From Burkholderiales bacterium RIFCSPLOWO2_02_FULL_57_36 (lineage in GTDB: Bacteria > Pseudomonadota > Gammaproteobacteria > Burkholderiales > Burkholderiaceae_D), in the NCBI GenBank assembly GCA_001770855.1, contig MESE01000116.1:12755-58305 (forward strand): a stretch of 45,551 bases of DNA, written 5' to 3'. The notes beneath the pieces were generated by a model. That model did no database searches and was not told where the DNA came from. It saw only the letters and a program-made list of their open reading frames with translations. The translations under genes and the position numbers were made by a program. Position 1 is the stretch's first letter. Each line of letters begins with the position of its first letter. Shown here piece by piece: positions 28,016 to 36,084 of the stretch.

Positions 28016-28048
28016 CTGTTCATGCGAACAGCATGTATTTTTATACAG
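28016..28048 (-). promoter_or_regulatory. Two tandem LexA (SOS) boxes upstream of lexA
   Basis: CTGTTCATGCGAACAG (28016–28031) is a full CTGT-N8-ACAG site. Immediately beside it, on the minus strand, CTGTATAAAAATACAT (28048–28033) matches the consensus with one end base changed and an A/T-rich centre like E. coli boxes. They lie about 34 and 51 bp before the lexA ATG, where they would cover its promoter. Confidence 0.8.
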
Positions 28049-28127
28049 TATTTTTGTAAATGCAAGCGAATTTATGCAAATAATCCCACTTGTTGACCGG
28101 ATATCCAGCGTTAAGCATTTGAAAGCG

Positions 28128-28156
28128 TTGGGGTTTTCCGCATTTTCGGGTATGAT
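28128..28156 (+). promoter_or_regulatory. Promoter of the rpsF operon
   Basis: TTGGGG (28128–28133), a 17-bp spacer and TATGAT (28151–28156) resemble a sigma-70 promoter. Transcription would begin near 28163 and give a leader of about 70 nt that includes the hairpin at 28173–28200. Confidence 0.5.
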
Positions 28157-28172
28157 TTCGGGTTTTCCTCTT

Positions 28173-28200
28173 CCCACACTCGTCTTGACGCCGGGGTGGG
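28173..28200 (+). ncRNA. Probable S6:S18-binding leader element of rpsF
   Basis: CCCAC (28173–28177) pairs with GTGGG (28196–28200); C28179–G28195 and T28180–G28194 continue the stem; CGT (28181–28183) pairs with ACG (28188–28190) around a CTTG loop; this leaves CCG (28191–28193) as a bulge. A hairpin with an exposed CCG in the rpsF leader is the known binding motif for the S6:S18 protein complex, which represses its own operon. Both rpsF and rpsR lie downstream here. The fold was drawn by eye. Confidence 0.6.
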
Positions 28201-28231
28201 CGATTTTTCAATCCGTCCAAAAGGAGATTGC

Positions 28232-28600
28232 ATGCGTCATTATGAAATCGTATTTATTGTTCATCCGGATCAAAGCGAGCAAGTGCCCGCAATGATCGAG
28301 CGTTATAAAGGCATTGTTACCGCTCGCGGCGGTAAAATGCATCGCGTTGAAGACTGGGGCCGTCGCCAGATGGCTTACATGATCCAGAAACTCGCAAAGG
28401 CGCATTATGTCTGCCTGAATATCGAGTGCGATAACGAGACCCTCGTCGAAATCGAGACCGGCTTCAAATTCAACGATGCGGTTCTGCGTCACCTCACCGT
28501 CAAGATGAAGAAGGCCGAGACCACGCCATCGCCAATGATGAAGGCTGTGCAGAAGGAAGATGCTGCCAAGAGCCATCGTACCGAGGCGCCTGCTGCCTGA
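28232..28600 (+). CDS. rpsF: 30S ribosomal protein S6
   Basis: Binds S18 and 16S rRNA in the platform of the small subunit. 122 residues; the start [17 protein letters not shown] is typical and AAGGAG sits 6 nt before ATG 28232. The S6 core motifs [12 protein letters not shown] and HYVCLNIE are present, and a charged Lys/Glu/Ala tail of about 25 residues follows. First gene of the rpsF–priB–rpsR–rplI operon, with a likely autoregulatory hairpin in its leader. Confidence 0.97.
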   Translation: MRHYEIVFIVHPDQSEQVPAMIERYKGIVTARGGKMHRVEDWGRRQMAYMIQKLAKAHYVCLNIECDNETLVEIETGFKFNDAVLRHLTVKMKKAETTPSPMMKAVQKEDAAKSHRTEAPAA

Positions 28601-28638
28601 TTGTACGTGACTGCGCACATTAGCGATAAGCCGGGAGC

Positions 28639-28935
28639 GTGAACCAGTTTCAATGCATTGCAACGGTTGCCGAGCGCGAAATTTTGCGCTACACACCAGC
28701 GGGAATTCCGATTGTGTCAGCGAAGCTGCTGCACAGTTCGCAACAGATTGAAGCAGGTGTCGAAAGGTTGGTCGAGTTTGAAATTTCCGCGATTGCCGCG
28801 GGCGAAATTTCAGGACGATTCAGCCAGGCCGAATTAGGCAAGACATTCAAGTTCACCGGGTTTTTGGCGCGCAGGAACCGCAACAGCAGAAGTCTGGTAT
28901 TTCACATTACTGATTTCGAGATAAACAATTACTAG
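28639..28935 (+). CDS. priB: Primosomal replication protein N (PriB)
   Basis: A 98-residue single-strand DNA-binding OB-fold protein of the replication-restart primosome. The start is GTG 28639; GGGAG overlaps it too closely (1 nt spacing), so TAAG slightly upstream may serve instead. The motif [17 protein letters not shown] and the end [13 protein letters not shown] are typical of PriB. Its place between rpsF and rpsR is the standard order in beta- and gammaproteobacteria and strongly supports the call. Confidence 0.92.
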   Translation: MNQFQCIATVAEREILRYTPAGIPIVSAKLLHSSQQIEAGVERLVEFEISAIAAGEISGRFSQAELGKTFKFTGFLARRNRNSRSLVFHITDFEINNY

Positions 28936-28949
28936 TACAGGAGCCAAAA

Positions 28950-29240
28950 ATGGCATTCGGTAAAAAATTCGATAAGAACAAGTTAAAGCTTAAAGAGAAG
29001 CGCAAACAGCAAAACCCGTTGTTCAAGCGTAAGAAATTCTGCCGTTTCACCGCAGCGCATGTCGAGCAGGTAGATTACAAGGATGTTGATACGCTCAAGG
29101 ATTTCGTTCAGGAAAACGGCAAGATCATGCCGGCTCGCCTGACCGGCACCAAGGCGCATTATCAGCGCCAAGTGGATACGGCAATCAAGCGCGCGCGCTT
29201 CCTCGCGTTGTTGCCGTACACCGATCTGCACACTGCATAA
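28950..29240 (+). CDS. rpsR: 30S ribosomal protein S18
   Basis: Partner of S6 in the small subunit. 96 residues. A basic N-terminal extension ([17 protein letters not shown]) of about 25 residues precedes the conserved core [30 protein letters not shown] and [23 protein letters not shown] lies 7 nt before the ATG. The gap to priB is only 14 bp, as expected within the operon. Confidence 0.97.
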   Translation: MAFGKKFDKNKLKLKEKRKQQNPLFKRKKFCRFTAAHVEQVDYKDVDTLKDFVQENGKIMPARLTGTKAHYQRQVDTAIKRARFLALLPYTDLHTA

Positions 29241-29264
29241 TTGACGACTGAATAGGAGAAAAAC

Positions 29265-29717
29265 ATGCAAGTCATTCTGTTGGAAAAAGTCGTCAATCTG
29301 GGTAACCTCGGCGAAGTGGTCCGGGTCAAGGACGGTTATGCCCGTAATTTTTTGATTCCGCAGCGCCTGGCTCGTCGTGCGACGGCCAATGCGCTTGCGG
29401 AATTTGAAACCAAACGCGCTGAACTTGAGAACGCAGCTGCGGGGAAATTGTCCGTTGCTCGGACCCAAGGTGAAAAGCTGAATGGTCTGACCGTTCAGAT
29501 TTCGCAAAAAGCGGGTGTCGATGGCCGTTTGTTCGGTTCCATCACCAACTTCGACATCGCTGAAGCGCTTACCAAGCAAGGCTTCCCTGTTGAAAAGGCG
29601 CAAGTCCGCATGCCGCAAGGCCCGCTGAAACTGGTTGGCGATCATGCCGTGTCCGTTGCCTTGCATACAGACGTGGTGGTAGACGTGACTGTCGCCGTAT
29701 TGGGCGAGCACGCGTAA
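29265..29717 (+). CDS. rplI: 50S ribosomal protein L9
   Basis: Binds 23S rRNA near L1. 150 residues, the usual length, with the N-terminal domain [19 protein letters not shown] and [12 protein letters not shown], a long helix rich in Ala/Glu/Lys, and the C-terminal domain ending in [15 protein letters not shown] precedes the ATG. Last gene of the rpsF operon; a strong terminator follows at 29747. Confidence 0.97.
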   Translation: MQVILLEKVVNLGNLGEVVRVKDGYARNFLIPQRLARRATANALAEFETKRAELENAAAGKLSVARTQGEKLNGLTVQISQKAGVDGRLFGSITNFDIAEALTKQGFPVEKAQVRMPQGPLKLVGDHAVSVALHTDVVVDVTVAVLGEHA

Positions 29718-29746
29718 CTAGCGCATAACACCCGCATCTGCAACAT

Positions 29747-29775
29747 AAAAAAGCCGGATTCTTCCGGCTTTTTTT
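29747..29775 (+). terminator. Terminator of the rpsF–rplI operon
   Basis: AAAAAAGCCGGA, loop TTCT, TCCGGCTTTTTTT form a strong hairpin with a T-run, 30 bp after the rplI stop and 48 bp before the dnaB start. Confidence 0.93.
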
Positions 29776-29788
29776 ACGTCCCTTTTCC

Positions 29789-29816
29789 CTGACCCGCAGG
29801 GCATAGCAGGTATAAT
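29789..29816 (+). promoter_or_regulatory. Putative leaderless promoter of dnaB
   Basis: CTGACC (29789–29794), a 16-bp spacer and the consensus -10 TATAAT (29811–29816) end only 6 nt before ATG 29823. Transcription would begin at or next to the start codon. No ribosome site is present. Confidence 0.5.
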
Positions 29817-29822
29817 TTGCGC

Positions 29823-31208
29823 ATGAATAACCGTGCCGATCCGCAACTTGATTCTCTTCGTGTTCCGCCGCATTCTATCGAAGCGGAACAGTCCGTACTG
29901 GGTGGTTTGTTACTCGACAATGCGGCCTGGGACCGGATCGCGGACTTTGTCCATCAAGATGATTTCTATCGCTACGATCACCGGATTATTTTTCAGCATA
30001 TCGTCAAGCTGATCAACAATTCCCGGCCGGCCGACGTCATCACGGTCTTTGAAGCGCTGACCAGCACCGGCAAAGCTGAAGAAGTAGGCGGCTTGTCTTA
30101 TCTGAATGCATTGGCGCAAAACACACCATCGGCCGCCAATATTCGACGTTACGCAGAGATCGTGCGCGACCGCGGCGTGTTGCGAAAACTGATTACCGTA
30201 TCCGATGAAATCTCGGGTCAGGCATTCAATCCGCAAGGCAAGGAAGTCAAGCAGATGCTGGACGAAGCCGAGTCGAAAATCTTTGCGATCGCTGAAGAAG
30301 GCGCGCGCGGAGCACAAGGTTTCCAGGAAATTCAGCCGCTGCTCACCCAGGTGGTCGAACGCATCGACGAACTCTACAATCGCGACAATCAAAACGATAT
30401 CACCGGCGTACCGACCGGCTTTGCCGATCTGGACCGCATGACGTCCGGCTTGCAGCCGGGCGACCTGGTCATCGTGGCTGGCCGGCCGTCGATGGGCAAG
30501 ACCGCATTTTCAATCAATATCGGTGAACATGTTGCAATTGAAAGCGGTTTGCCGGTGGCGGTTTTTTCGATGGAGATGGGCGGTACCCAGCTTGCAATGC
30601 GTATGCTTGGCTCGGTCGGACGTCTCGACCAGCATCGCTTGCGCACCGGACGCCTTGCGGACGAGGACTGGCCGCGTTTGACGCACGCAATTCAGAAAAT
30701 GAACGATGCGCAGCTCTATATCGATGAGACGCCCGCACTCAATTCAATCGAGTTGCGCGCGCGCTCGCGACGGCTGTCGCGCCAGTGCGGCAAGCTCGGC
30801 TTGATCATCATCGATTACCTGCAATTGATGTCGGCCAACTCGTCAGGCGAAAATCGAGCTACTGAAATTTCCGAAATTTCCCGAAGCCTGAAAGGCTTGG
30901 CGAAAGAACTCAATTGTCCGGTAATAGCGCTGTCGCAGTTGAATCGTTCGCTGGAACAGCGCCCCAACAAGCGCCCGGTCATGTCGGATCTTCGCGAATC
31001 GGGCGCTATCGAGCAGGATGCCGATGTGATTCTGTTTATTTACCGCGATGAAGTCTACAATCCCGATTCGCCGGACAAGGGAACCGCGGAAATCATCATC
31101 GGCAAGCAGCGAAACGGACCGATCGGAAGCGTGCGACTGACCTTCCTCGGGCAGTACACCAAGTTCGACAACTATACCGGTAGTGCGGCGCTATACGGCG
31201 GCGACTGA
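29823..31208 (+). CDS. dnaB: Replicative DNA helicase DnaB
   Basis: Ring-shaped helicase of the replication fork. 461 residues, close to the E. coli length. The N-terminal domain opens with PHSIEAEQSVLGGLLLD; the RecA-like domain has Walker A GRPSMGKTAF near residues 220–229, the Walker B region LGLIIIDYLQLM, and the C-terminal RESGAIEQDADVILFIYRDE. An in-frame TTG lies two codons upstream but ATG 29823 is chosen. No ribosome site is visible and TATAAT ends 6 nt before the ATG. No intein or other insert is present. Confidence 0.97.
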   Translation: MNNRADPQLDSLRVPPHSIEAEQSVLGGLLLDNAAWDRIADFVHQDDFYRYDHRIIFQHIVKLINNSRPADVITVFEALTSTGKAEEVGGLSYLNALAQNTPSAANIRRYAEIVRDRGVLRKLITVSDEISGQAFNPQGKEVKQMLDEAESKIFAIAEEGARGAQGFQEIQPLLTQVVERIDELYNRDNQNDITGVPTGFADLDRMTSGLQPGDLVIVAGRPSMGKTAFSINIGEHVAIESGLPVAVFSMEMGGTQLAMRMLGSVGRLDQHRLRTGRLADEDWPRLTHAIQKMNDAQLYIDETPALNSIELRARSRRLSRQCGKLGLIIIDYLQLMSANSSGENRATEISEISRSLKGLAKELNCPVIALSQLNRSLEQRPNKRPVMSDLRESGAIEQDADVILFIYRDEVYNPDSPDKGTAEIIIGKQRNGPIGSVRLTFLGQYTKFDNYTGSAALYGGD

Positions 31209-31292
31209 TCGGATTTTTCAAAATGCTACGCTTTGCCGGCCTGCCACGCTGGATCTATATGGCCGATCGCTTAACTTGAAGAGAGTGCGACA

Positions 31293-31919
31293 ATGTTTGG
31301 AAGACTGATGCCCACCGAGGGCAAATTTTTCGAGCTGTTTACGCAGCATGCCGACTTGTGCGTCAAAGGCGCGAAAGAGATGGTTGCGCTGATGACCAAT
31401 TTCAATGACCTGGAGATTCGCGTACATGCGATCGAAAGCATTGAGAAGCAAGCGGACAAAGTCACCCATAACACGCTTGAGATGCTGCATAAAACGTTTA
31501 TCACGCCGCTTGATCGTGACGACATTCATCAATTGATCACGCGCATGGACGATATTCTCGACTTGCTGGAAGATGCGGCACAGACGATCTCGCTCTACGA
31601 TATCAAGGCGATTACACCGGAAGCCAAGCGTTTGGCGGAACTATGCCTGGCGAGCACCGAGAGGGTCAAGGCGGCAGTCGACCTGTTGCACAACATGGAT
31701 AATTCGCGTGAAATTCTGATGATTTGCGAAGAGATCGATCGCCTTGAATCCGACGCCGATCATGTGATGCGCGCCGCAATGTCCAAGCTGTTTCGCGACG
31801 AACCGGATGTACGCAACCTGATCAAGCTCAAAGCGATTTACGAAATTCTCGAAACCGTGACAGATCGTTGCGAGGATGTTGCCAACATCATCGAAGGCAT
31901 TATTGTTGAAAACGCTTGA
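31293..31919 (+). CDS. DUF47/PhoU-related protein (YkaA-like)
   Basis: A 208-residue all-helical protein of the DUF47 family, distant relatives of PhoU. The start MFGRLMPTEGKFFELF and the paired helical repeats with acidic metal-binding patches (ESIEKQADKVTHN, RMDDILDLLEDAA, RLESDADHVMR, TDRCEDVANI) are characteristic. GAAGAGAG precedes the ATG. Such genes are almost always next to PiT phosphate transporters, as here with pitA 133 bp downstream, and are thought to regulate phosphate uptake. It follows dnaB by 84 bp but likely has its own promoter. Confidence 0.92.
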   Translation: MFGRLMPTEGKFFELFTQHADLCVKGAKEMVALMTNFNDLEIRVHAIESIEKQADKVTHNTLEMLHKTFITPLDRDDIHQLITRMDDILDLLEDAAQTISLYDIKAITPEAKRLAELCLASTERVKAAVDLLHNMDNSREILMICEEIDRLESDADHVMRAAMSKLFRDEPDVRNLIKLKAIYEILETVTDRCEDVANIIEGIIVENA

Positions 31920-31975
31920 GATTGAACCTGTACCAACTTAATTCGGGACATCCATGTAAATGTAAGGAAGCCGGT

Positions 31976-32009
31976 GCGGAGGAGCCGTGCGCGGCTCCAG
32001 GATATCCGC
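31976..32009 (+). repeat. Stem-loop between DUF47 gene and pitA
   Basis: GGAGCCG (31981–31987), loop TGCG, CGGCTCC (31992–31998), enclosed by GCGGA (31976–31980) and TCCGC (32005–32009) with a 6-nt bulge on one side. There is no T-run. It may set the balance between the two messages by stabilising an upstream 3' end. Confidence 0.5.
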
Positions 32010-32052
32010 ATGCTCTCCCTGAAACATGCATTGATCGACAACAAGAATAACC

Positions 32053-33060
32053 ATGAATACACTTCAGATCAGTATCTATCTCCTCGTCTTTCTAGTCGCG
32101 CTGGCACTCGTATTTGATTTCATGAATGGTTTTCATGATGCAGCGAACGCGATTGCGACAGTGGTCTCGACCGGCGTATTGAAACCGCAAACGGCCGTCG
32201 CAATGGCGGCTACATTCAACTTCATTGCGATTTTTGTTTTTCAGCTCAAGGTCGCGACGACGGTCGGCAAGGGCACAATCGACCCGATGATCGTCGACCA
32301 TTACGTCGTGTTCGGTGCGCTGGTCGGGGCTATTTTCTGGAACCTTTTGACCTGGTATTACGGTATTCCGTCTTCTTCATCCCATGCGCTGATCGGCGGC
32401 TTGATCGGCGCAGCCGTAGCGAAGGCGGGAACAGATTCGTTGATCGCATCCGGATTGATAAAAGCCATCAGCTTTATCCTGTTGTCGCCACTGCTGGGAT
32501 TTATTTTCGGCTCGATCATGATGGTGCTCGTGTCATGGATATTTGTTCGTTCCACGCCGAGAAAAGTGGATAAGTGGTTTCGTCGAATGCAACTGGTATC
32601 TGCTTCCATGTACAGCCTCGGGCACGGCGGTAACGATGCGCAAAAGACGATGGGTATCATCTGGATGCTGTTGATTTTTTCTGGCGTATCCACTGTCAGC
32701 GATCCGCTGCCGATATGGGTAATTGTCAGCTGTTATGCGGCAATCAGCCTCGGAACCTTGTTTGGCGGCTGGCGGATCGTGAAAACGATGGGGCAGAAAA
32801 TTACGAAACTGAAACCCGTGGGCGGCTTTTGCGCCGAGACCGGCGGTGCAATGACGCTCTTTATCGCGACAGCGCTCGGAATTCCCGTGTCGACGACGCA
32901 TACCATTACCGGCGCCATCGTCGGAGTCGGCGCCTCGAAAAAAATGTCGGCGGTGCGTTGGGGCGTTGCGGGGAATATTGTATGGGCATGGGTGTTCACG
33001 ATTCCCGCATCGGCATTTGTTGCGGCGATATTCTGGTGGATCGGCACCCAACTCTTCTAA
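32053..33060 (+). CDS. pitA: Inorganic phosphate transporter PiT family
   Basis: Low-affinity phosphate (metal-phosphate) symporter of the inner membrane. 335 residues with about ten hydrophobic segments. Both PiT signature repeats are present: NGFHDAANAIATVVSTG near the N-terminus and SLGHGGNDAQKTMGII in the second half, plus GIPSSSSHALIGG and GIPVSTTHTITGAIVG. The shorter length compared with E. coli PitA (499) reflects the lack of the large central loop, as in many PiT proteins. Expected to act with the DUF47 protein upstream. A bidirectional terminator follows. Confidence 0.94.
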   Translation: MNTLQISIYLLVFLVALALVFDFMNGFHDAANAIATVVSTGVLKPQTAVAMAATFNFIAIFVFQLKVATTVGKGTIDPMIVDHYVVFGALVGAIFWNLLTWYYGIPSSSSHALIGGLIGAAVAKAGTDSLIASGLIKAISFILLSPLLGFIFGSIMMVLVSWIFVRSTPRKVDKWFRRMQLVSASMYSLGHGGNDAQKTMGIIWMLLIFSGVSTVSDPLPIWVIVSCYAAISLGTLFGGWRIVKTMGQKITKLKPVGGFCAETGGAMTLFIATALGIPVSTTHTITGAIVGVGASKKMSAVRWGVAGNIVWAWVFTIPASAFVAAIFWWIGTQLF

Positions 33061-33062
33061 AG

Positions 33063-33090
33063 AAAAAGCCTGCTATATCAGCAGGCTTTT
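33063..33090. terminator. Bidirectional terminator between pitA and phoH
   Basis: AAAAGCCTGCT, loop ATATC, AGCAGGCTTTT: an 11-bp perfect stem lying between the convergent pitA (+) and phoH (−) stops, with A/T runs on both sides. Confidence 0.92.
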
Positions 33091-33112
33091 CGGTAAAACG
33101 CGGATTGCGCCG

Positions 33113-34774
33113 CTATAACACTTCGCTTGCCTGATCCGCCAGGCGGGAACGTTCTCCTCGTGCCAGCGTCACATGTCCGCTGTGCGCCCAACCTTTGAAA
33201 CGATCCACCACGTAGGTGAGCCCGCTGGAACCCTCGGTCAGATATGGCGTATCGATCTGCGCGATATTTCCCAGGCAGATGATTTTTGTTCCGGGGCCGG
33301 CGCGTGTTACCAAGGTCTTGATTTGTTTCGGCGTAAGATTCTGCGCCTCGTCGACGATCAGGAATTTATTGACGAACGTGCGTCCGCGCATGAAGTTCAT
33401 CGACTTGATCTTGATGCGGGATCGGATCAAATCCTGTGTTGCCGCGCGGCCCCATTCGCCGGCATCGGAGTCGGACTTGTTCAACACTTCCAGGTTGTCG
33501 TCGAACGCGCCCATCCATGGCGACATTTTCTCCTCTTCGGTGCCGGGCAAAAAGCCGATATCCTCTCCGACAGGTACCGTCACGCGCGTGACGATGATTT
33601 CATTGTAGGTTTTGGTCTCCAGCACCTGCGCCAGGCCCGCGGCAAGCGCCAATAATGTTTTGCCGGTACCGGCCTGGCCCAGCAATGTGACAAAATCGCA
33701 TTCCGGATTCATCAACAGATTCAGCGCGAAGTTCTGTTCACGATTGCGCGCGGTGATGCCCCATACGCCGTTCTTTGCGTGGCTATAGTCGCGCAAGGTT
33801 TGTATCACCGCGGTCTTGCCGTTGATTTGCGTCACTTGTCCATAGAATGCCGGCTCGCCGTTACTGGGCTCCATGAACACGAACTGATTGACCAGTAACG
33901 ACGGCACCAGCGGTCCGCTCACGCGATAATAGGTATAGCCGGTGCCGTGCTTGTTTTCCTGCCAGGATTCCATTCCCTTGCCATGCTTGTTCCAGAAATC
34001 ATCCGGCAGTTGCATGATTCCCGAATACAGCAGGTCGGTATCTTCCAGTACATGGTCGTTGAAATACTCTTCGGCGGGCAGGCCCATCGCCCGCGCCTTG
34101 ATGCGCATGTTGATGTCTTTCGACACCAGCACCACCGGGCGATCGGGATATTGTTCTTCCAGCGCACGAACAACGCCGAGAATCTGATTGTCCGCTTTGC
34201 CCGCGGGCAGTCCTTCCGGTAGCACGCTTTGCTGCAACCTGGTTTGGAAGAAGAGACGTCCTTTGGCATCCTTGTTGCCCAACTTGGACAATAGTATGCC
34301 GTGATCGATCGACTGATCTCCAACATCGGCGATCAATGCGTCAAGAGAACGGGAAACCTGGCGTGCGTTGCGCGCCACCTCGGACATTCCTTTCTTGTGA
34401 TCATCCAGTTCTTCCAGCGTCATCATCGGCAGATAGACGTCGTGCTCTTCGAATCGGAACAGCGAAGAAGGGTCATGCATCAACACATTCGTATCGAGGA
34501 CGAATAGTTTCGTCATTCCCAATTTATCGGCAGTACGGCTGATCGCGGATTTGATGCGAGTTTCGGTAGCCTTGATCGGCTTGGCGCCGCGGGCTTTTTC
34601 AGCTTGTATCTTTTCTGTCGTCTTGGCGCGTGCTTCCGGCACAGCTTCGGTTCTCCTCGGTGCGGTTTCAACCAGTACGATGGAGGGTTTGACAGGTTTG
34701 CCTTTTTCCGCCTTCGGATAGTCGGTTGGAGAGAGTAATGTAGCGGGTTTGGCAGGCAATTTTGGCAGGGGCAT
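33113..34774 (-). CDS. phoH: PhoH-family PIN–ATPase protein (PhoH2/YlaK-like)
   Basis: A 553-residue protein of the PhoH2 type: an N-terminal PIN nuclease domain joined to a PhoH ATPase/helicase-like domain. The first 85 residues are a Pro/Lys/Ala-rich, probably disordered leader. The PIN domain begins with KLFVLDTNVLMHDP and has further acids in TLEELDDHKKG and the QILGVVR region. The ATPase has Walker A GQAGTGKTLLAL near residue 370 and the Walker B FLIVDEAQN. GAGG five nt before ATG 34774 supports the start. PhoH2 proteins act as RNA helicases and ribonucleases; the physiological role here is unknown. Confidence 0.92.
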   Translation of the reverse strand: MPLPKLPAKPATLLSPTDYPKAEKGKPVKPSIVLVETAPRRTEAVPEARAKTTEKIQAEKARGAKPIKATETRIKSAISRTADKLGMTKLFVLDTNVLMHDPSSLFRFEEHDVYLPMMTLEELDDHKKGMSEVARNARQVSRSLDALIADVGDQSIDHGILLSKLGNKDAKGRLFFQTRLQQSVLPEGLPAGKADNQILGVVRALEEQYPDRPVVLVSKDINMRIKARAMGLPAEEYFNDHVLEDTDLLYSGIMQLPDDFWNKHGKGMESWQENKHGTGYTYYRVSGPLVPSLLVNQFVFMEPSNGEPAFYGQVTQINGKTAVIQTLRDYSHAKNGVWGITARNREQNFALNLLMNPECDFVTLLGQAGTGKTLLALAAGLAQVLETKTYNEIIVTRVTVPVGEDIGFLPGTEEEKMSPWMGAFDDNLEVLNKSDSDAGEWGRAATQDLIRSRIKIKSMNFMRGRTFVNKFLIVDEAQNLTPKQIKTLVTRAGPGTKIICLGNIAQIDTPYLTEGSSGLTYVVDRFKGWAHSGHVTLARGERSRLADQASEVL

Positions 34775-34893
34775 CAGAACCTCAATCTAAAAATGTTTGT
34801 GATGATCTATTCTTGCAAAATGCTAAAGAGCGGGCTGCAACTGCGGAACCGAATTCAACACCGTATAACAAGCAATTACCGATCCTTGAATGC

Positions 34894-34939
34894 AAAAAGC
34901 CGTTTGTGGAAAAGGAAGATTTCCTTTTCCGCAAACGGC
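34894..34939 (-). terminator. Long-stem terminator of bcp
   Basis: The arms 34899–34917 and 34921–34939 pair over 19 bp with a single G–T wobble and a 3-nt loop. On the minus strand the stem is followed by TTTTTG, so it ends the bcp transcript about 43 bp past its stop. Confidence 0.85.
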
Positions 34940-34981
34940 CAATTGCAAAGATTTCTTTTGGATTCAATGTGTTGAGCGAAT

Positions 34982-35476
34982 TTAAACAATAGCCTTCATA
35001 AATTCAAGCACTTCATGAACATGCCCGGGCACTTTCACTCCACGCCATTCTTTCACCAATCTGCCTGAGCCGTCAATGACAAAAGTGCAGCGTTCGACGC
35101 CGCGTGTCTGTTTGCCGTACATATTTTTCATTTTCATCACATCGAACAAATTACACATTGTTTCATCCGGGTCGGAAATCAGTTCGAACGGCATTTCCAG
35201 TTTTTTCTTGAATCCCTCATGTGACGCAATGCTGTCGCGGCTGATCCCGAATATCTCGGCATTGGCTGCCTCGAACTGTGGGTACAGATCGCGAAATTGC
35301 TGGCCTTCGGTGGTGCAGCCGGGCGTGTTATCTTTTGGATAAAAATACAGCACCAGATTTTTTCCTTTGTAATCAGACAATCTGAATGTCTTGTTACTCG
35401 TCATTACGGCGGAAAAATCAGTCACAATATTATTGAGTGCAAATGGGCTGTCTACCACCGTGAGCTCCTGGTCCAT
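34982..35476 (-). CDS. bcp: Peroxiredoxin (BCP/PrxQ type)
   Basis: Thiol peroxidase reducing H2O2 and organic peroxides. 164 residues. The peroxidatic Cys54 lies in the expected setting YPKDNTPGCTTEG, and the conserved arginine is in VERCTFVID. The resolving cysteine five residues on, present in E. coli BCP, is replaced by Gln59; Cys108 and Cys130 remain, so it may work as a 1-Cys enzyme. ATG 35476 gives a short N-terminal extension before the domain; a later ATG (residue 25) is possible. It is transcribed leftward ahead of phoH but separated by a strong terminator. Confidence 0.93.
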   Translation of the reverse strand: MDQELTVVDSPFALNNIVTDFSAVMTSNKTFRLSDYKGKNLVLYFYPKDNTPGCTTEGQQFRDLYPQFEAANAEIFGISRDSIASHEGFKKKLEMPFELISDPDETMCNLFDVMKMKNMYGKQTRGVERCTFVIDGSGRLVKEWRGVKVPGHVHEVLEFMKAIV

Positions 35477-35715
35477 TGGTTATAATCCTGAAGCCGATAA
35501 GGGCATCGTTTTCGAAACATCTCATTGTGCTGCAAAGGCCATGCGTTGGAAAACCGCAATCGCCCTGAAGCCGGCAATCGGCGTGAGTGCTGGCTGCACC
35601 GCCGACATTGATTTGAACATGGGGGCAAATTTTCGTCCTTCAAGCGCGGCACGCAGTTTTGCAGGGCCGGCGGAAGAATAAAGCTGCCGATACAGTTGCC
35701 TGTGCAGGCCAAGAC

Positions 35716-36084
35716 TTAGATAATCAGCGCCAGTACAACCTTGCGGCCCTCAGCCATCAAGATATTATAGGTGCGGCATGCCGCCTGATTGTCCATGCAC
35801 TCGACTCCGATACGCCGCGCGGTCAGAGAAGATATCAACTTTGGATGAACAAAGCGCTGCTTCATGCCGGTACCGAGAATAACCACATCCGGCATGGTGG
35901 CATCGATCTGGTCGAAATGGGCGACAGAAAGGGCGTCGAACGACTCGACCAGCCATTCAACCGGCGCAACTTCCGGCAGCACTATCAGACTATGGGAAAA
36001 GTGTCTGGCATTGATGTCAACGCCGGTATCATCGTAAGCGGTGACGGTTTGGTATTGCTGGGTCGACGTGGCATGTAACTTCAT
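35716..36084 (-). CDS. Mth938-like domain protein (DUF498)
   Basis: A 122-residue protein of the Mth938/DUF498 family, small alpha/beta proteins related to mitochondrial NDUFAF3. Typical segments are SLIVLPEVAPVEW, PDVVILGTGMKQRFVHP and a C-terminal YNILMAEGRKVVLALI. The function of bacterial members is not established. No clear ribosome site precedes ATG 36084. It is divergent from alaA across 199 bp, an arrangement I recall from related Burkholderiales. Confidence 0.85.
   Translation of the reverse strand: MKLHATSTQQYQTVTAYDDTGVDINARHFSHSLIVLPEVAPVEWLVESFDALSVAHFDQIDATMPDVVILGTGMKQRFVHPKLISSLTARRIGVECMDNQAACRTYNILMAEGRKVVLALII

Noticed and set aside
35541..35681. 46-codon + strand frame between bcp and the Mth938-like gene
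   Set aside because: The possible ribosome site AAAGG is too close to the ATG and no family is recognised. The 239-bp gap 35477–35715 is left unassigned; it may hold the bcp promoter or a gene remnant.
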